Shown: piece by piece, positions 42,831-53,569 of the stretch
How positions within the stretch are numbered: position 1 is the stretch's first letter
Layout: every line of letters starts with the position of its first letter
Assembly (NCBI GenBank): GCA_032716605.1
Contig: CM064571.1
Span: forward strand, 14,994,321 to 15,058,320
Direction: 5' to 3'
DNA: 64,000 bases
From: Paralithodes platypus
Lineage: Eukaryota > Arthropoda > Malacostraca > Decapoda > Lithodidae
Program-made: the position numbers and the translations under genes
Notes under the pieces: model-generated
Told to the model about the DNA's origin: nothing
Database searches by the model: none
What the model saw: only the letters and a program-made list of their open reading frames with translations

Positions 42831-45539
42831 TGTTACGACTGAGGGTTAAATATATCAGGGCTCTTATTCATTGGACTAGTAATGGCATAAATGCTACAAC
42901 GGAAAGTGCTAGATCCAACCTCTGATGTATATTCCCAGTGAACAAAGAACACAAATACTCTACAGAGTTCTATATGTAATAATAGGTTATTAAACTCTCA
43001 ATAAATGTGCGTCTACTCTAGGCTTAATGTTATGTGAAAACAGCCTATTACTACCTATAACCGAAGGTGCTTGGTTATGGTATGCAAAGTAAGGTGGTAA
43101 GAGAAGTTACAGCTTACGTTACTTTAATCAATAAATGTCAGGCACTCCTGCATGAAAGAAAGTGCACTAAAGTCCTTCAACACCAACAAGGAATCTTCTT
43201 TAAATGTTAGATGCTATAAAGATGCTCGTATCGGAAATGGAACCCAAAAAGGCAGGCAGCGGAACAATGCTCGTGCAGGCTATGCACACAAAAAGGCAGA
43301 ATATATAATGCCGTCGGAGCCAAGAATATCCTAAACACTACAACAATAATAATGATTGCCACAACAATGCAGTATTCCTATCAACAAAAAGAGCCTAAGT
43401 CGTTTGTGTCTCAATACATCAAACTAGGCTGCGAAATGCTTGTGTAATCATAAATGGGTATGCATAATAAGAGTAATTAGGTTAATATACTTAATGTCTA
43501 CTGTGACTGATAAAGTCTAGCTAGAGTCAATGATACGAGATACTGGTGCGCATGGCATGCCACATAGCCTAGTGCAAATCTCAAGTCTGTGCGTCAAATA
43601 TTACGTTATAGGGAAGGGTAGCTCTCTTGAGAAACCTTAATACCGAAGTATTAAGCGTTCTCCTGGCGTACCTCAAAGACAAACAACGAGCTTAAAACAG
43701 TGCAGAATGGTATAGGCAAAAGGCCCTCATTCGTGCATGCTCTACTCTCCATGGCACACAGACTAGAATTTACTCAATCAACTCCAGTTCTCAGGTATGT
43801 CGTGCAGCTTTTAACTAAAGCCAGCACTCGTAGGAAACAATACCTTATAATATTCTTACAGTTTCTTACAGTAGATCCTCTGGAAAAAGGCAAACTATGC
43901 CTGTGTATCCAGCTCAGTACCAGTACTTGCACTGCTGCGGTCGTTCACGGTGTTGGCGGCGGCGGTAGCAGACGCAACATTTTTACTATTCTGTATTTTT
44001 GTTTTATAATCAAACTTCAAATCTTGTCTTCCCCATGCTTTATCAAGATTACTTTCAAACTCCCTTATTGATTCGGAATCGACTACATACTGGGGCAGTG
44101 CGTTCCACTCATTTACCACTCTATCACAAAATGAGTTCTTCGCCTTCTCAAGCCTATTTCTTTCTTTGTAAATTTCTTAGAGTGTCCTCTCGTTCTTGTT
44201 CCCTCCCGCATCAAGAAGATACCTTCACACACATCCTCATCGTACTTTCCTGACACTATCTTAAAAGTCTCTATCATATCCCCTCTCTTTCTCCTATATG
44301 CCAGTGTCGGAAGTCCCAGTGTCCTCAACCTGCTCATAGCCCGCGTTCTTCAACGTTGGTACCAGCTTGCTAGCTCTCCTCTGCACTTTCTCCACTGCTT
44401 CTATATCTTTACCATATATGGAGCCCACCCCTGGTTTGCATATTGCAGGTGTGTCCTACCCAGCGCTGTATATAGATTCTGGAAGATTTCTCGTCAAGTG
44501 ACACAAATGTCCTCCTTATCAGCCCTACAATTCTATTGGCTTTGTTTATCTTTTCCGCTAAATGTTCTGAGAAATTTAACTTATTATCTATCACTACTCC
44601 TATATCCTTTTCTGCACTCACTTCCTCCATCGCTTCATACATACTGTATCCTACCTTGTCTATCTTGCTGGTCCCAATCCGCATGTACTTGCATTTTTTT
44701 GGATGAAAAGGCATTAACCAATGCTCAGACCATCCCTTCAGACCATAATATCAGACTCCTAGTCTAGCATTATCTAATCCAGCAGAACACTAATAATTAT
44801 AGGAAGCGGTACTAAACAATATGAATGCCAACCAATGCTTCGTGATCAACTTATCTTAACAACTAACATACATGGGTTATATCAGACCTTAACGCACAAT
44901 ACAACTGGCCAGCATGAAGCTGATTTTGCAGAGTTAACCAGAGGGGGTATAATATGAATAAAAGGTGGTGAAAGGTATGGAAAATGAGAGAGATAGGTAG
45001 AGGAAAAGATTCTCAGGTGCAGAGCGGGGGACAGATATCAAAGAGATAAGAGGGATGCGTTCTAGAAACCAGATCTGAGGGAGAGAGTGGCGAGGGACCT
45101 GTATATATACTAGCACTAGGTCGAGCCGCGTGGGAAAAAGCGGTAACAAGTCCTCTAACCACTACCAAAGTAGCTAGCAAAACATTACGTCACCAAGCAT
45201 GGTAAAGAACTCCCTCAACCAATCCCCACGAGGCCAGCCAGCTATGATGTCATCGAGTATAGCAAAACACTACGCGCCCCCTCTCACTCTGTTCTACTCT
45301 CTCTCTCTCTGATCCTATCATTACTAGTTAAGGATAAAACATATACTTTACAATTAAATATATAAAGCCTTGACATGGGTGAAAACAAAGAGCCTTTCTG
45401 GACTGCCCATGACACGAGCTTTCATATGAAATAAAGCACACAACAATACACAAACTGTAGCCACATCCACTGTCCTGGCGATCCTAGCGAGTCACTGTAG
45501 GACAAGCCATGCGGTTCTAACGGAGTGGTTAACGTCACA
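42831..45539 (-). repeat. 5' LTR of the Gypsy-type element, split by a LINE
   Basis: Same sequence as 36763-38579 with an 891-bp CRa LINE inserted at a 7-bp duplicated ATAATAT. Confidence 0.9.
43854..44744 (-). mobile_element. CR1-like LINE (family CRa) inserted in the 5' LTR
   Basis: Flanked by ATAATAT at 43847-43853 and 44745-44751. The intact LTR at about 37780 has one copy, so this is a clean target duplication. It is the 3' part of family CRa with small frame-breaking deletions, and shows that CRa moved after the LTR element inserted. Confidence 0.9.
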
Positions 45540-45543
45540 CCCG

Positions 45544-45740
45544 GGTCTCAGCAGTGCTGCCAAAGGCAAAAAATTGCTACATTGCTAATAAATAGCGAGT
45601 TTTCCCCAATGTCTATGGTAGCGCTGCGGGTGAGCCCCATGAGCTATGAAGCTCAGTCTAGTGTCATTTTGAAGCTATTTTTGTCTAGTTTTTGGCAGAA
45701 CACATTTAATTTCATGCAGACACTTGATTAATCATTCAGC
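45544..45740. repeat. repeat H, copy 2
   Basis: Same family as 21645-21835. The LTR element inserted at its left edge (CCCGGGTCTCAGCAGTGCTG). Confidence 0.65.
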
Positions 45741-45990
45741 CAGCAAGGGACAAATAACAGAAATCAAAATCAAAATAGACGAACATATCCGCGAGCACAC
45801 GACGTATGTAAACATGACGACCGTACGCCCGGATACTAGATCCTTCCTGGGCAAAGCCCCCCCTCAACCTATTATTGTACACAATATACTGTACAGTATC
45901 CCACGGCAGTCAAAATAGACTGGAACATGGTCGCGAGCATGCGCATAGTATAAACAAGGCGGGCGGTACGCCCGAATACAACATCCTTAC
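45741..45990. repeat. two reversed repeat G pieces
   Basis: TATGTAAACATGACGACCG at 45805 and GTATAAACAAGGCGGGCGG at 45949, both followed by CGCCCGGATA-like sequence and ATCCTT. Confidence 0.55.
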
Positions 45991-46009
45991 CAATTTATTT
46001 TGTATTGCT

Positions 46010-46720
46010 CTTACCTTAGTTCTGATGAGCGATAATGAATGGGAGTTGCAGGGTCTGGTAAATATGTTTGAAACAGTGTGCGAAAAACGGAATCTGAAGA
46101 TAAATGCGGGGAAGAGAAAGGTTATGCTCTTCAAAAGGGGTGAAGCCACAGAGTGTGAGGTGAAGTTGAACGGTCAGGCTATGGATATTGTCAGCTCATT
46201 TAAGTATCTGGGCAGTGCGTTGAGCAAAGATGGGAATATGGATGATGAAGTGCAGGAGAGGGTGCAACAGGGGAAGAGGGTTGTAGGAACGCTGAAAGCA
46301 GTAACAAGAAATAGGGTGGTCAGCATGGAAGTGAAGAAGTCCTTGCATGACAGTGTGGTAATCCCGACACTGACTAACGGAAGCGAAGCATGGCCGTTGG
46401 AGAAGAGACTCGGACCAAGAGTGAGAGGGGTGGAAATGAGTTACTTGAGAAGTGCGTGCAGAGTTACATGGAGGGATAGACAGACGAATAAGGAAGTAAG
46501 AAGGAGGTGTGGTGTGGAGGTAGATGTGCTGGAAAGTGTGAAAAGGAACACCTTGAGATGGTTTGGCCATATGGAACGTATGGGAAGCGAGAGAATGACT
46601 TAAGAGGGTGTACGAGAGCGAGGTGGAAGGACAGAGAGGGAGAGGTAAACCGAAAGAGAGGTGGAAGGATGGAGTGAGGAAGTATATGGATGAAGGCGGT
46701 GCTGGGAAATCAAATAAGTA
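46010..46720 (+). mobile_element. RTE-like LINE fragment
   Basis: Same family as 49892-50981, lacking the FADD box and the 3' tail. The frame shows LQGLVNMFETVCEKRNLKIN, FKYLGSALSKDG, DSVVIPTLTNGSEAWPL, LRWFGHMERMGSERMT then a TAA at about 46602 where the intact copy continues. It is joined at about 46720 to a minus-strand jockey-like fragment. Confidence 0.85.
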
Positions 46721-46724
46721 CTGC

Positions 46725-47500
46725 CGGAGAGCCTCCCAGTCAGCAGCGCTAAAGTGCCACAAACGCCGCCGGTTGGGAGGATCGGGTGGCCGTACGGGAG
46801 AGATAGGACAGGTGACAGAATAAGTTTATGGTCGAAGGAGCCCAAAGGAGAGAAAAGATTGACAGTATAAGAGGAAGGGTTAGAAGTTAGAAACAAATCA
46901 AGAATGTTGGGCCGATCTCCGAAGCGATCCGGGATATGGGTGGGTTGCTGAACCAACTGCTCTAGGTCATTTAGGATAGAAAAGATGTAGGCTTGTTCAC
47001 CAGGTTGGTCAGTGGAATGAGAGGAGAGCCATTGGCGGTGGTGATTGTTGAAATCTTCTAAGTTGTAGATTTCTGAGAAAGGAGAGATGGATAGGATGTG
47101 TTCCACTTAAGTTTAGATAGTCAAAGAATTTGGGAAAGTCATTAGAGTTAGGGGAAAGATAGACAGCTCAGAAATATTTAATATGAGAATGACAGGATAG
47201 TTTGAGCCATAAAGTTGATAATTTAGAGGAGTCAAAATCGGAAATACGAGAGCAAGTGAGTTTATTGTGCACGTATGTGCAACATCCACCTTTGGCTTTG
47301 AAAGTAGGAGGATACAGAGAAGGGGCCAGTTGCTTCAGACCCCTGAGTTTCAGTGAGGAAAAGAAGATCAGGTGTGTTGGAGGAGAGGTGGTGTTCGACA
47401 TAGGGAAAGTTAGAGGAAAGGCCGCAAATGTTGCTGAAGTTAATAGTAAGAGTGACAGGCCGTGGTCCAGAACATTTTGAAGGGTCGTCTGGTGAAAGGC
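46725..47500 (-). mobile_element. jockey-like LINE 5' fragment: endonuclease domain
   Basis: The minus-strand frames show APE-type endonuclease pieces: EDFNNHHRQWLSSH (normally GDFN), DRPNILDLFLTSNP and SFDHKLILSPV, with upstream GCCTYVHNKL-like sequence in another frame. It is the 5' half of the family whose 3' half is at 7584, 11345 and 24355. Frameshifted. Confidence 0.7.
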
Positions 47501-47880
47501 AGTTTATGATTGTGGTCCCCCCCCTCCCCCCCCCCCCCCCCTCCCAGGGGACTCCTAGGCAGCGTAAGTTGTCATAATTATTTATTTATTTATTTATATA
47601 TTTATGTTTTGTATTGGAAAGAAGTGTAGTGTGCTTGTTTAGTGTAGTGAGATGGATAGGAGGAGGAGGAGTTTGTGAGAGCTAGCTGGATTACTCCGTG
47701 TAAGTGAGACACAAATATAAACAGTAAGAGAGGCCAAAACAAGTGAAATAGGGTTTCCAGCAAATCCTTATCACATGCCTATGAGGTCTCCCCTGGATAT
47801 AGCCCTGCTCGATTGATGTCTACAATCTCCCCCTTGGAAATAAGGTGCCTGACATTATTGATTTAGAATATGGTTGATAG
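47501..47880. other. no gene; poly-C and TTTA runs
   Basis: C-rich run at 47517-47545, (ATTT)n at 47578-47600. Nothing coding. Confidence 0.5.
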
Positions 47881-48310
47881 AGGGCATATGGCTGGTGGTA
47901 ATATGGTTGGTAACTTGGTAAAGGGAATAATTAGTGGAAGTTATGGTTGATAGAAGGTGTAGTTGCCAGGTTGGTAAAGTTGGAAGGTAAGGATGATATT
48001 GGGAATGGATTACATAGGGTATAGTTGAAATAGGATATGGTTGATATAGGGTGTAGACATCATAGGGTATGGTTTATACAGGGTATGCTTGATATAGGGT
48101 TTGGTTGATAGGGTATAGGGTATGGTTGATATGGGGTATGATTGGTAGAGGATATGGTGATTGAAGGTATAATTTCTAAAGGGTATGATTGGTAAATGGT
48201 ATCCATGTATGGTACTATAAGGTATGGTTGATACAGTGTACTGTATGGTTGTTGTAGGGTAGGCTATATGAGTATTATGTTTGATATAGGATATGACTAG
48301 TATAGGGTAA
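47870..48310. repeat. degenerate minisatellite (GGGTATGGTTGATATA)n
   Basis: About 25 imperfect units of 14-20 bp. Confidence 0.8.
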
Positions 48311-48404
48311 GGCACACACATTTTGAGATATGCCACTATCTTATGATTGTGTGATGCGGATCGAATGATGGCGCGTAACATATAGACCAGTGTACCATAT
48401 ATAT

Positions 48405-48454
48405 ATACTGTATAATTATACTGTATACTGTAAATATATATATATATATATACA

Positions 48455-48494
<40 letters not shown>

Positions 48495-48545
48495 TACACA
48501 GTATATAGTGTATATATATATATCTATCTATCTAGCTATTGCCGG
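48405..48545. repeat. (TA)n with TACAGTA interruptions
   Basis: TA arrays broken several times by ACAG or ACTG, then a short CTAT run. Confidence 0.9.
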
Positions 48546-48661
48546 ACGCTTTACTCCCCTTAAATTAATGAGGGTGGCCATACACAGAACGCCCCCAAGC
48601 GGACCTATTCCCTGTAAGAGGGACAACCCGAGCCAGTTTACTGAAGGACTTACAGGATTGA

Positions 48662-48755
48662 CCACGTCCCTTGATTTTGGCCCTTTCACTCTTTCAACTA
48701 TGGGAGAGGCACTCACTATAGGCAGTTCTGCTTTTTGCTTCCATCAATCACATAG

Positions 48756-48784
<29 letters not shown>
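48662..48784 (+). mobile_element. 3' tail of the jockey-like LINE with poly(A)
   Basis: CGTCCCTTGATTTTGGCCCT through ATCACATAG and about 29 A, the same 3' UTR as 7600-7690. A very short 5'-truncated insertion. Confidence 0.8.
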
Positions 48785-48786
<2 letters not shown>

Positions 48787-48859
48787 AGGATCCATCCGAC
48801 TCCGAGGCTCTCTGTGTATCTTTTTAGCACTATTTTTCTACAGTGGTGTTTGGCTAATC

Positions 48860-49271
48860 CAGTGGTCAGCAACCCTTACAGCTAGAAGAGCCATTGTTTA
48901 TAAGTTTCATAAAATATTTGTATTGTCGGAGCCGCAATACAAAAAAATTGTCTCATCAACCGGAATCTACAGTACTTCAGAAATAAGAGAATATACCTTA
49001 CTGTTGGACTAAATAAATTATAGTGATATTGTTCAATATACTGGTATTCACAAGCTTAGGAAAGACATGTCACATTTCTAGAATCATAACGATTGATACC
49101 TATACTGTACATCTTTTCAAAGTTGAATACAACAAATCTAATGTTGCCTTGAATGTGTTATATGATGCCTTCAATTTGAAGGAAGAATGATTATTTCTGA
49201 AGCTTCTGGAGCCACACAAATGTCTTGAAAGAGCCGCATGCGGCTCCTGAGCCGCAGGTTGCCGACCCCTG
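48860..49271. mobile_element. hAT-type MITE, 412 bp, 8-bp duplication
   Basis: Tips CAGTGGTCAGCAACC and (complement) CAGGGGTCGGCAACC, a typical hAT end. Flanked by GGCTAATC (48852-48859) and GGCTAGTC (49272-49279). The related empty copy at about 21412-21436 has the octamer once. Inside, AGAGCCGCATGCGGCTCC forms a hairpin near the right end. No transposase. Confidence 0.9.
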
Positions 49272-49447
49272 GGCTAGTCCATCCACTAACCTGCCTTACC
49301 CTTAGGTAAGCAGTACGGATTTGTATCAGGTTTACTCCCCTAGAAAGGTTGCCGACCAAGGTTGACTAGTCCCATCCACCCGGATTTTTATAAGGTTGTC
49401 TTCCCTAGATGGGTTGCCGACCAAGGCTAACGAGTCCCATCCACACG

Positions 49448-49503
<56 letters not shown>

Positions 49504-49510
49504 ACTGTAT
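49448..49510. repeat. (TA)n microsatellite
   Basis: About 25 TA units. A second shorter array with ACATACATACAT lies at 49660-49710. Confidence 0.9.
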
Positions 49511-49881
49511 GTAAAATTCACCTATACTTGACGAGACAGAGAAAAGGGCGAGGGAACGTGAAAGTGGTCCCGGGCCCTGGGAATAGGAACTTTAAATGTT
49601 GTTTCTGTTCGGGCTCTGTCTCGTGTCGGCCACCCCCAGCAATGGGTTATGTACCTGAGTATATACATACATACATACATACAATATATACAGTATATAT
49701 ATATATATACTGTACTGTATTATATTATCCCAGGTATCGATACACTTACCATAGTACAGTATAGGTACTGTACAGTACAATAGTAGAGTACCGGTACTGC
49801 ACTGGTATCGGTATGGTGATAAATTTGGTAAAATAGTGTGTGGTTAGTGCATCATCACATTATATTAAATTTATGTTATAT
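49511..49881. other. no gene; TACTGTAC-rich DNA
   Basis: Many overlapping GTACTGTAC/TACAGTAC motifs (49690-49810). No protein-like frame. Confidence 0.45.
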
Positions 49882-49891
49882 AAAATCATGA

Positions 49892-50981
49892 CAGAGTGGA
49901 TAGAGAAGGTTTGTAGAAAGTACTTAGAATATACGGAGTAGAGGGCAAGTTGCTGAAAGCAGTGAAGAGCATGTATGAGGGTGCAAAGGCGGCAGTACGT
50001 GTGGAGAGTGAGCAGAGCGAGTTCTTTGACCTGAATATTGGTTTGAAACAGGGGTGTGTGATGTCCCCGTGGTTGTTTACTGTATATATGGATGGAGTCA
50101 TGAAAGAAATACTATCAAGAGCAGTGGATGTTGGTGTATCGCTGAAAAGGGAGTGGAAGCTACCTATACTGCTGTTTGCGGATGATACAGTTCTGATGAG
50201 TGATAATGAATGGGAGTTGCAGGGTCTGGTAAATGAATTTGGAACAGTGTGCGAAAAACGGAATTTGAAGGTAAATGCGGGGAAGAGCAAGGTTATGGTC
50301 TTCGAAAGGGGTGAAGTCACAGAGTGTGAGGTGAAGCTGAACAGTCAGGCTATGGAGATCGTCAACTCTTTTAAGTATCTGGGCAGTGTGTTGAGTAAAG
50401 ATGGGACTATGAATGAAGAAGTGCGGGAGAGGGTACAACAGGGGAAGAGGGTTGTAGGAACGCTAAAAGCAGTAACAAGAAATAGGGTGGCCAGTATGGA
50501 AGTGAAGAAGTCCTTGCATGACAGTGTGGTTATCCCGACACTGACTTACGGAAGCGAAGCATGGACGTTGGTTGAGAGACTCAGACCAAGAGTGAGAGCA
50601 GTGGAAATTAATTACTTAAGGAGTGCGTGCGGAGTTACATGGAGGGATAGACAGACTAATGAGGAAGTAAGAAGGAGGTGTGGTGTGGAGGTAGATGTGC
50701 TGGAAAGTGTGAAAAGGAACAACTTGAGATGGTTCGGCCATATGGAACGTATGGAAAGCGAGAGAATGACTAAGAGGGTGTACGAGAGCGAGGTGGAGGG
50801 ACAGAGAGGGAGAGGTAGACCGAATATGAGGTGGAAGGATGGAGTGAAGAACTACATGAACGAAGGCGGTGCTGGTTGGGGGGAGGGGCGTCGACTGACT
50901 GGGGACAGAGGTGCATGGGGGCGGTTCATTCGTGGCCACCCCTTCGGGGATCACGGCGTCAGGCAATAGATAGATAGATAG
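49892..50981 (+). mobile_element. RTE-like LINE, young 5'-truncated copy
   Basis: Flanked by a perfect 10-bp duplication AAAATCATGA (49882-49891; 50982-50991). An uninterrupted 339-codon frame (49950-50969) carries RT motifs IGLKQGCVMSPWLF and LLFADDTVLMSD, FKYLGSVLSKDG, and the C-terminal LRWFGHMERM and GRGRPNMRWKDGV, typical of RTE-type elements. It ends GGCGTCAGGCAATAGATAG with (GATA)n. The upstream half (endonuclease) is missing. It lies 120 bp before the acceptor of THAP exon 2. Confidence 0.9.
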
Positions 50982-51100
50982 AAAATCATGAACAATTTTA
51001 CTTTGTATTATTATAATTGTATAGTTTATTAGTTGTATCTGTATTAGTACCACACTGACAGACTAACACTCATTCCATTCCTGTTTCTTTTTATTTGCAG

Positions 51101-51291
51101 GCACCATTCTTGGCTCAAGGTACTGAATGAGCATATGACTGATACCGGTACACAAGATTACTCTCAGCTTCATGTTTGTTCAGATCACTTTGAGGTAAAA
51201 GATATTATCTACAACAATGATCAACCAGAGCTGCTTCACCATGCACTTCCAAGGATCCACCTCAATACCCAGAGTGGTATTCAAGTTGGAG
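51101..51291 (+). CDS. THAP-domain protein, exon 2 (second half of the zinc finger)
   Basis: Preceded by a good acceptor (CTTTTTATTTGCAG) and followed by GTATGTTT. It encodes residues 58-120: the conserved Trp61 (HHSWLKVLNEHM), the last two zinc ligands Cys83 and His86 in LHVCSDHFEVKDI, and HALPRIHL, which matches the position of the AVPTIF-like box ending THAP domains. Spacing from Cys32 to Cys83 is 50 residues, inside the family range. Enters in phase 2 and leaves in phase 1, fitting exons 1 and 3. With exon 1 it makes a complete C2CH module. Confidence 0.87.
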
Positions 51292-51344
51292 GTATGTTTA
51301 GTGTGTTGGGTTGGCCTACTCAACCATTTTAATATATAGGCCTA

Positions 51345-51455
51345 CTTTTGTTTCTTTGTTTCTGTATGTGGTAACCCAGGTTCGAATCCCGGTGGATCAC
51401 ATGCTTGCTTTCATTAAATTCATTGGGAGGTGTTTGTTAGAGTGAATTTAATAAA
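51345..51455 (+). mobile_element. tRNA-derived SINE, 5'-truncated
   Basis: Starts near the B box GGTTCGAATCC and carries the same body as 803-939 (GCTTTCATTAAATTCATTGG). Confidence 0.65.
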
Positions 51456-51689
51456 AATAAATTAATGTTTAAAAATATAGATCTACATTATTATTATTTT
51501 TATCATCTAATATTGCATCCTTAAAAGTTAAGTAGCATACAGTGGCAAATTAGTAAATTGGAATTAACAAATTTCAACTCAAATCTTTCAATTGTATTGT
51601 TAGCCAGAAACAGTTTTAACACTAGTATACCGTACAGGTACACCTTTCATCATTCGATATATAGCTACTTGAAGTAACTTCCTACTGTA

Positions 51690-51899
51690 CACTCGCTCCA
51701 AGAAGTATCTGCACCCCTATGCTGATCATCTGGTGTGTACAGCTCGGTAGGGTTGGCACCTCTGCCTGCAACTATATCCATGTGTCAGAGACAATCGTCT
51801 CTGACACATGGATATAGCTGCAGGCAGAGGTGCCAACCCTATCAAGCTGTACACATCAGATGATCAGCATAGGGGTGCAGACACTTCTTGGAACGAGTG
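51690..51899. mobile_element. Tc1/mariner-like palindromic MITE, 210 bp
   Basis: A nearly complete palindrome: CACTCGCTCCAAGAAGTATC at the left and its complement at the right, arms about 105 bp, with TA on both sides (51688-51689 and 51900-51901). TA flanks fit Tc1/mariner. No ORF. Confidence 0.85.
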
Positions 51900-51960
51900 T
51901 ACATATTCTGTATTACAGTATACTGTACTGTAACTTGTAGTTGTTCTATATTGGGAGGTT

Positions 51961-52413
51961 TGACGTACCTCCCAACCTACCAAATAGGAAAACCTACTAT
52001 TTGGTAGTAGTCTTGGAAAATCCAACATCAAGGCTATTAACTTAATTGCAATGACGACTTGTCTATTCTGACTGCTATGTCGTCATCCCAACCGCGGTTA
52101 AAAAAGAAAACGTCTTGAGTCTACTCCTTAACTTGCTCTAGGAGATGTTGTACACTAACCAAAACTACCACCGAAGAAGAAAAAGGGATTTACCTTAGTT
52201 ACAGTTGAGACCCATCACGTGTTCTGTTGGCGCAGACCCCTGTCGAACCTGCGCATGAGCGACCTGCGCTTGTTATCAATTTCCACATAGACAGAAGAGC
52301 AAGGATGGGCAGGGGAACGGCGTGTGGGAGGGTAGGCTACTATGTACATTGGATTTTCCAAGACTACTACCAAATAGTAGGTTTTCCTATTTGGTAGGTT
52401 GGGAGGAACGTCA
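51961..52413. repeat. 65-bp inverted repeat enclosing the left arm of a larger one
   Basis: 51961-52025 and 52349-52413 are near-perfect complements (GTAGTAGTCTTGGAAAATCC against GGATTTTCCAAGACTACTAC). The enclosed 320 bp contains most of the 52018-52280 arm. Confidence 0.8.
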
Positions 52414-52589
52414 AGGCTGCATAACAAATTGGAAGAGGACATCCAAGCCCAACTACCAAATACAAATGCATTAAACAAAAATATGAATGACAAAGAAACA
52501 CAAAATAAACAAGAGAGTTTAATAAAAAGAGTGAAAAACTGAGGAGTACAGTTGTTAAAAAGAACAGTTTTATCCCGTGCCCCGTCATC

Positions 52590-53540
52590 CATAACATTTG
52601 TAGAAACATTTTGCAAAATCAACAACAGTACAGTATAAATTCCCATTTCTTCCAAAAAGTAGGACCCCGAAACCTCGTCCAGGCCCTCTGACCTGGGAGA
52701 TGGGGACCCCCCCTGGGGAGACGTCAAGAGCAGAGCAGGTTGAGGAGGAGGAGGAGCAGGAGGATGAGGGGAAGGCTGGCCAGGTGTGAGGAGCAGTCGG
52801 AGGAGGTCGCAAGGGGAAGACATGAGAGAACCCCCGGGCCTGAAGAGACAGGGTGCCCCGACACCGAGGCGGAGGTAGGCGAGACCACCACCCTGGCACG
52901 GAACTTGGAAGGAAGCGGAGGTAGAGAGGCAGGAGGTGGAGAGAAAGCAGCAGAGACAGCAGAAGGCTAGGGGACGAATCGCCCACGACGTAGAAGGGTT
53001 AGCACAGACGTCCACTTCAGCGGCGCGGGCGGAAGGAGGCGGACGAGGGCGAGCAGGGTCCTGGCGACCAGCAGACTGAGGAGACGTGGTGCCCTAGCCC
53101 GATCCACATGAGAGGAAGCACGTGGAGGGGTACGCCCAGGAGGAGGGAGACCCAGAGCGCGACGGATGCGGTCGTCCAATAAGACTGGAGGACGGTGGCC
53201 CACTGCCCTGATATGATGCGAGACCACCGCCCACACAGCCCGCAGGGTTGACTTGGCGTCATCTGCGCCCTGGGTACCAGGCTGCTCGTCCACCACGTCC
53301 ACCTGGTTCATGCAGTCCCCACCCAGCGCAGTCATATAGGCGGTGGTGGAGATACAATGGGAGTGGTGCATACAGGTATTGTGGCCCCACAGGCTCGCGG
53401 AGCCACAATCACGGCGAAAACAAGACGACATCACAACTAAAAGCGAAGGTAAACACCATAAGCACCACGGAGAGGGCGAAAGCGCAGAGTATATCCCAGT
53501 AAACCAGTAATGAATATGTAGAAGAACCAACATGCAAGCA
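52590..53540 (-). pseudogene. GC-rich decayed ORF with a Cys/His cluster
   Basis: On the minus strand, an ATG at about 53431 opens MSSCFRRDCGSASLWGHNTC followed by MHHSHC, a spaced Cys/His cluster that could bind zinc, then an Arg/Pro/Ser-rich stretch. Different frames stay protein-like as one goes downstream, which suggests a longer low-complexity ORF broken by frameshifts, perhaps gag-like. I cannot name the family. The GC content is clearly above the surroundings. Confidence 0.35.
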
Positions 53541-53569
53541 AAAAATTGGGTTCTGTACTCACAACACCA

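Larger units (their letters stand above)
36763..45539 (-). mobile_element. complete Gypsy-type LTR retrotransposon lacking reverse transcriptase
   Basis: Two direct LTRs (36763-38579; 42831-45539 including an inserted LINE of 891 bp) start TG and end CA and are flanked by CCCG (36759-36762 and 45540-45543). On the minus strand a primer-binding-like TGGCGACCTTACCTAGG lies 2 bp inside the 5' LTR (42812-42828), and a G-rich polypurine tract ends at the 3' LTR (38580-38587). The polyprotein order is gag, protease, partial integrase, integrase C-terminus, RNase H. No reverse transcriptase is found anywhere between the LTRs. I count roughly 18-20 differences between the LTRs (about 99% identity), so insertion was recent although the element cannot self-replicate. 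Confidence 0.9.
48585..49440 (+). repeat. repeat J, copy with two insertions
   Basis: Matches the reverse complement of 21283-21560 once the LINE tail (48662-48784) and the hAT MITE (48860-49271) are removed. The end block TTGCCGACCAAGG is itself duplicated at 49350 and 49410. Confidence 0.7.
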
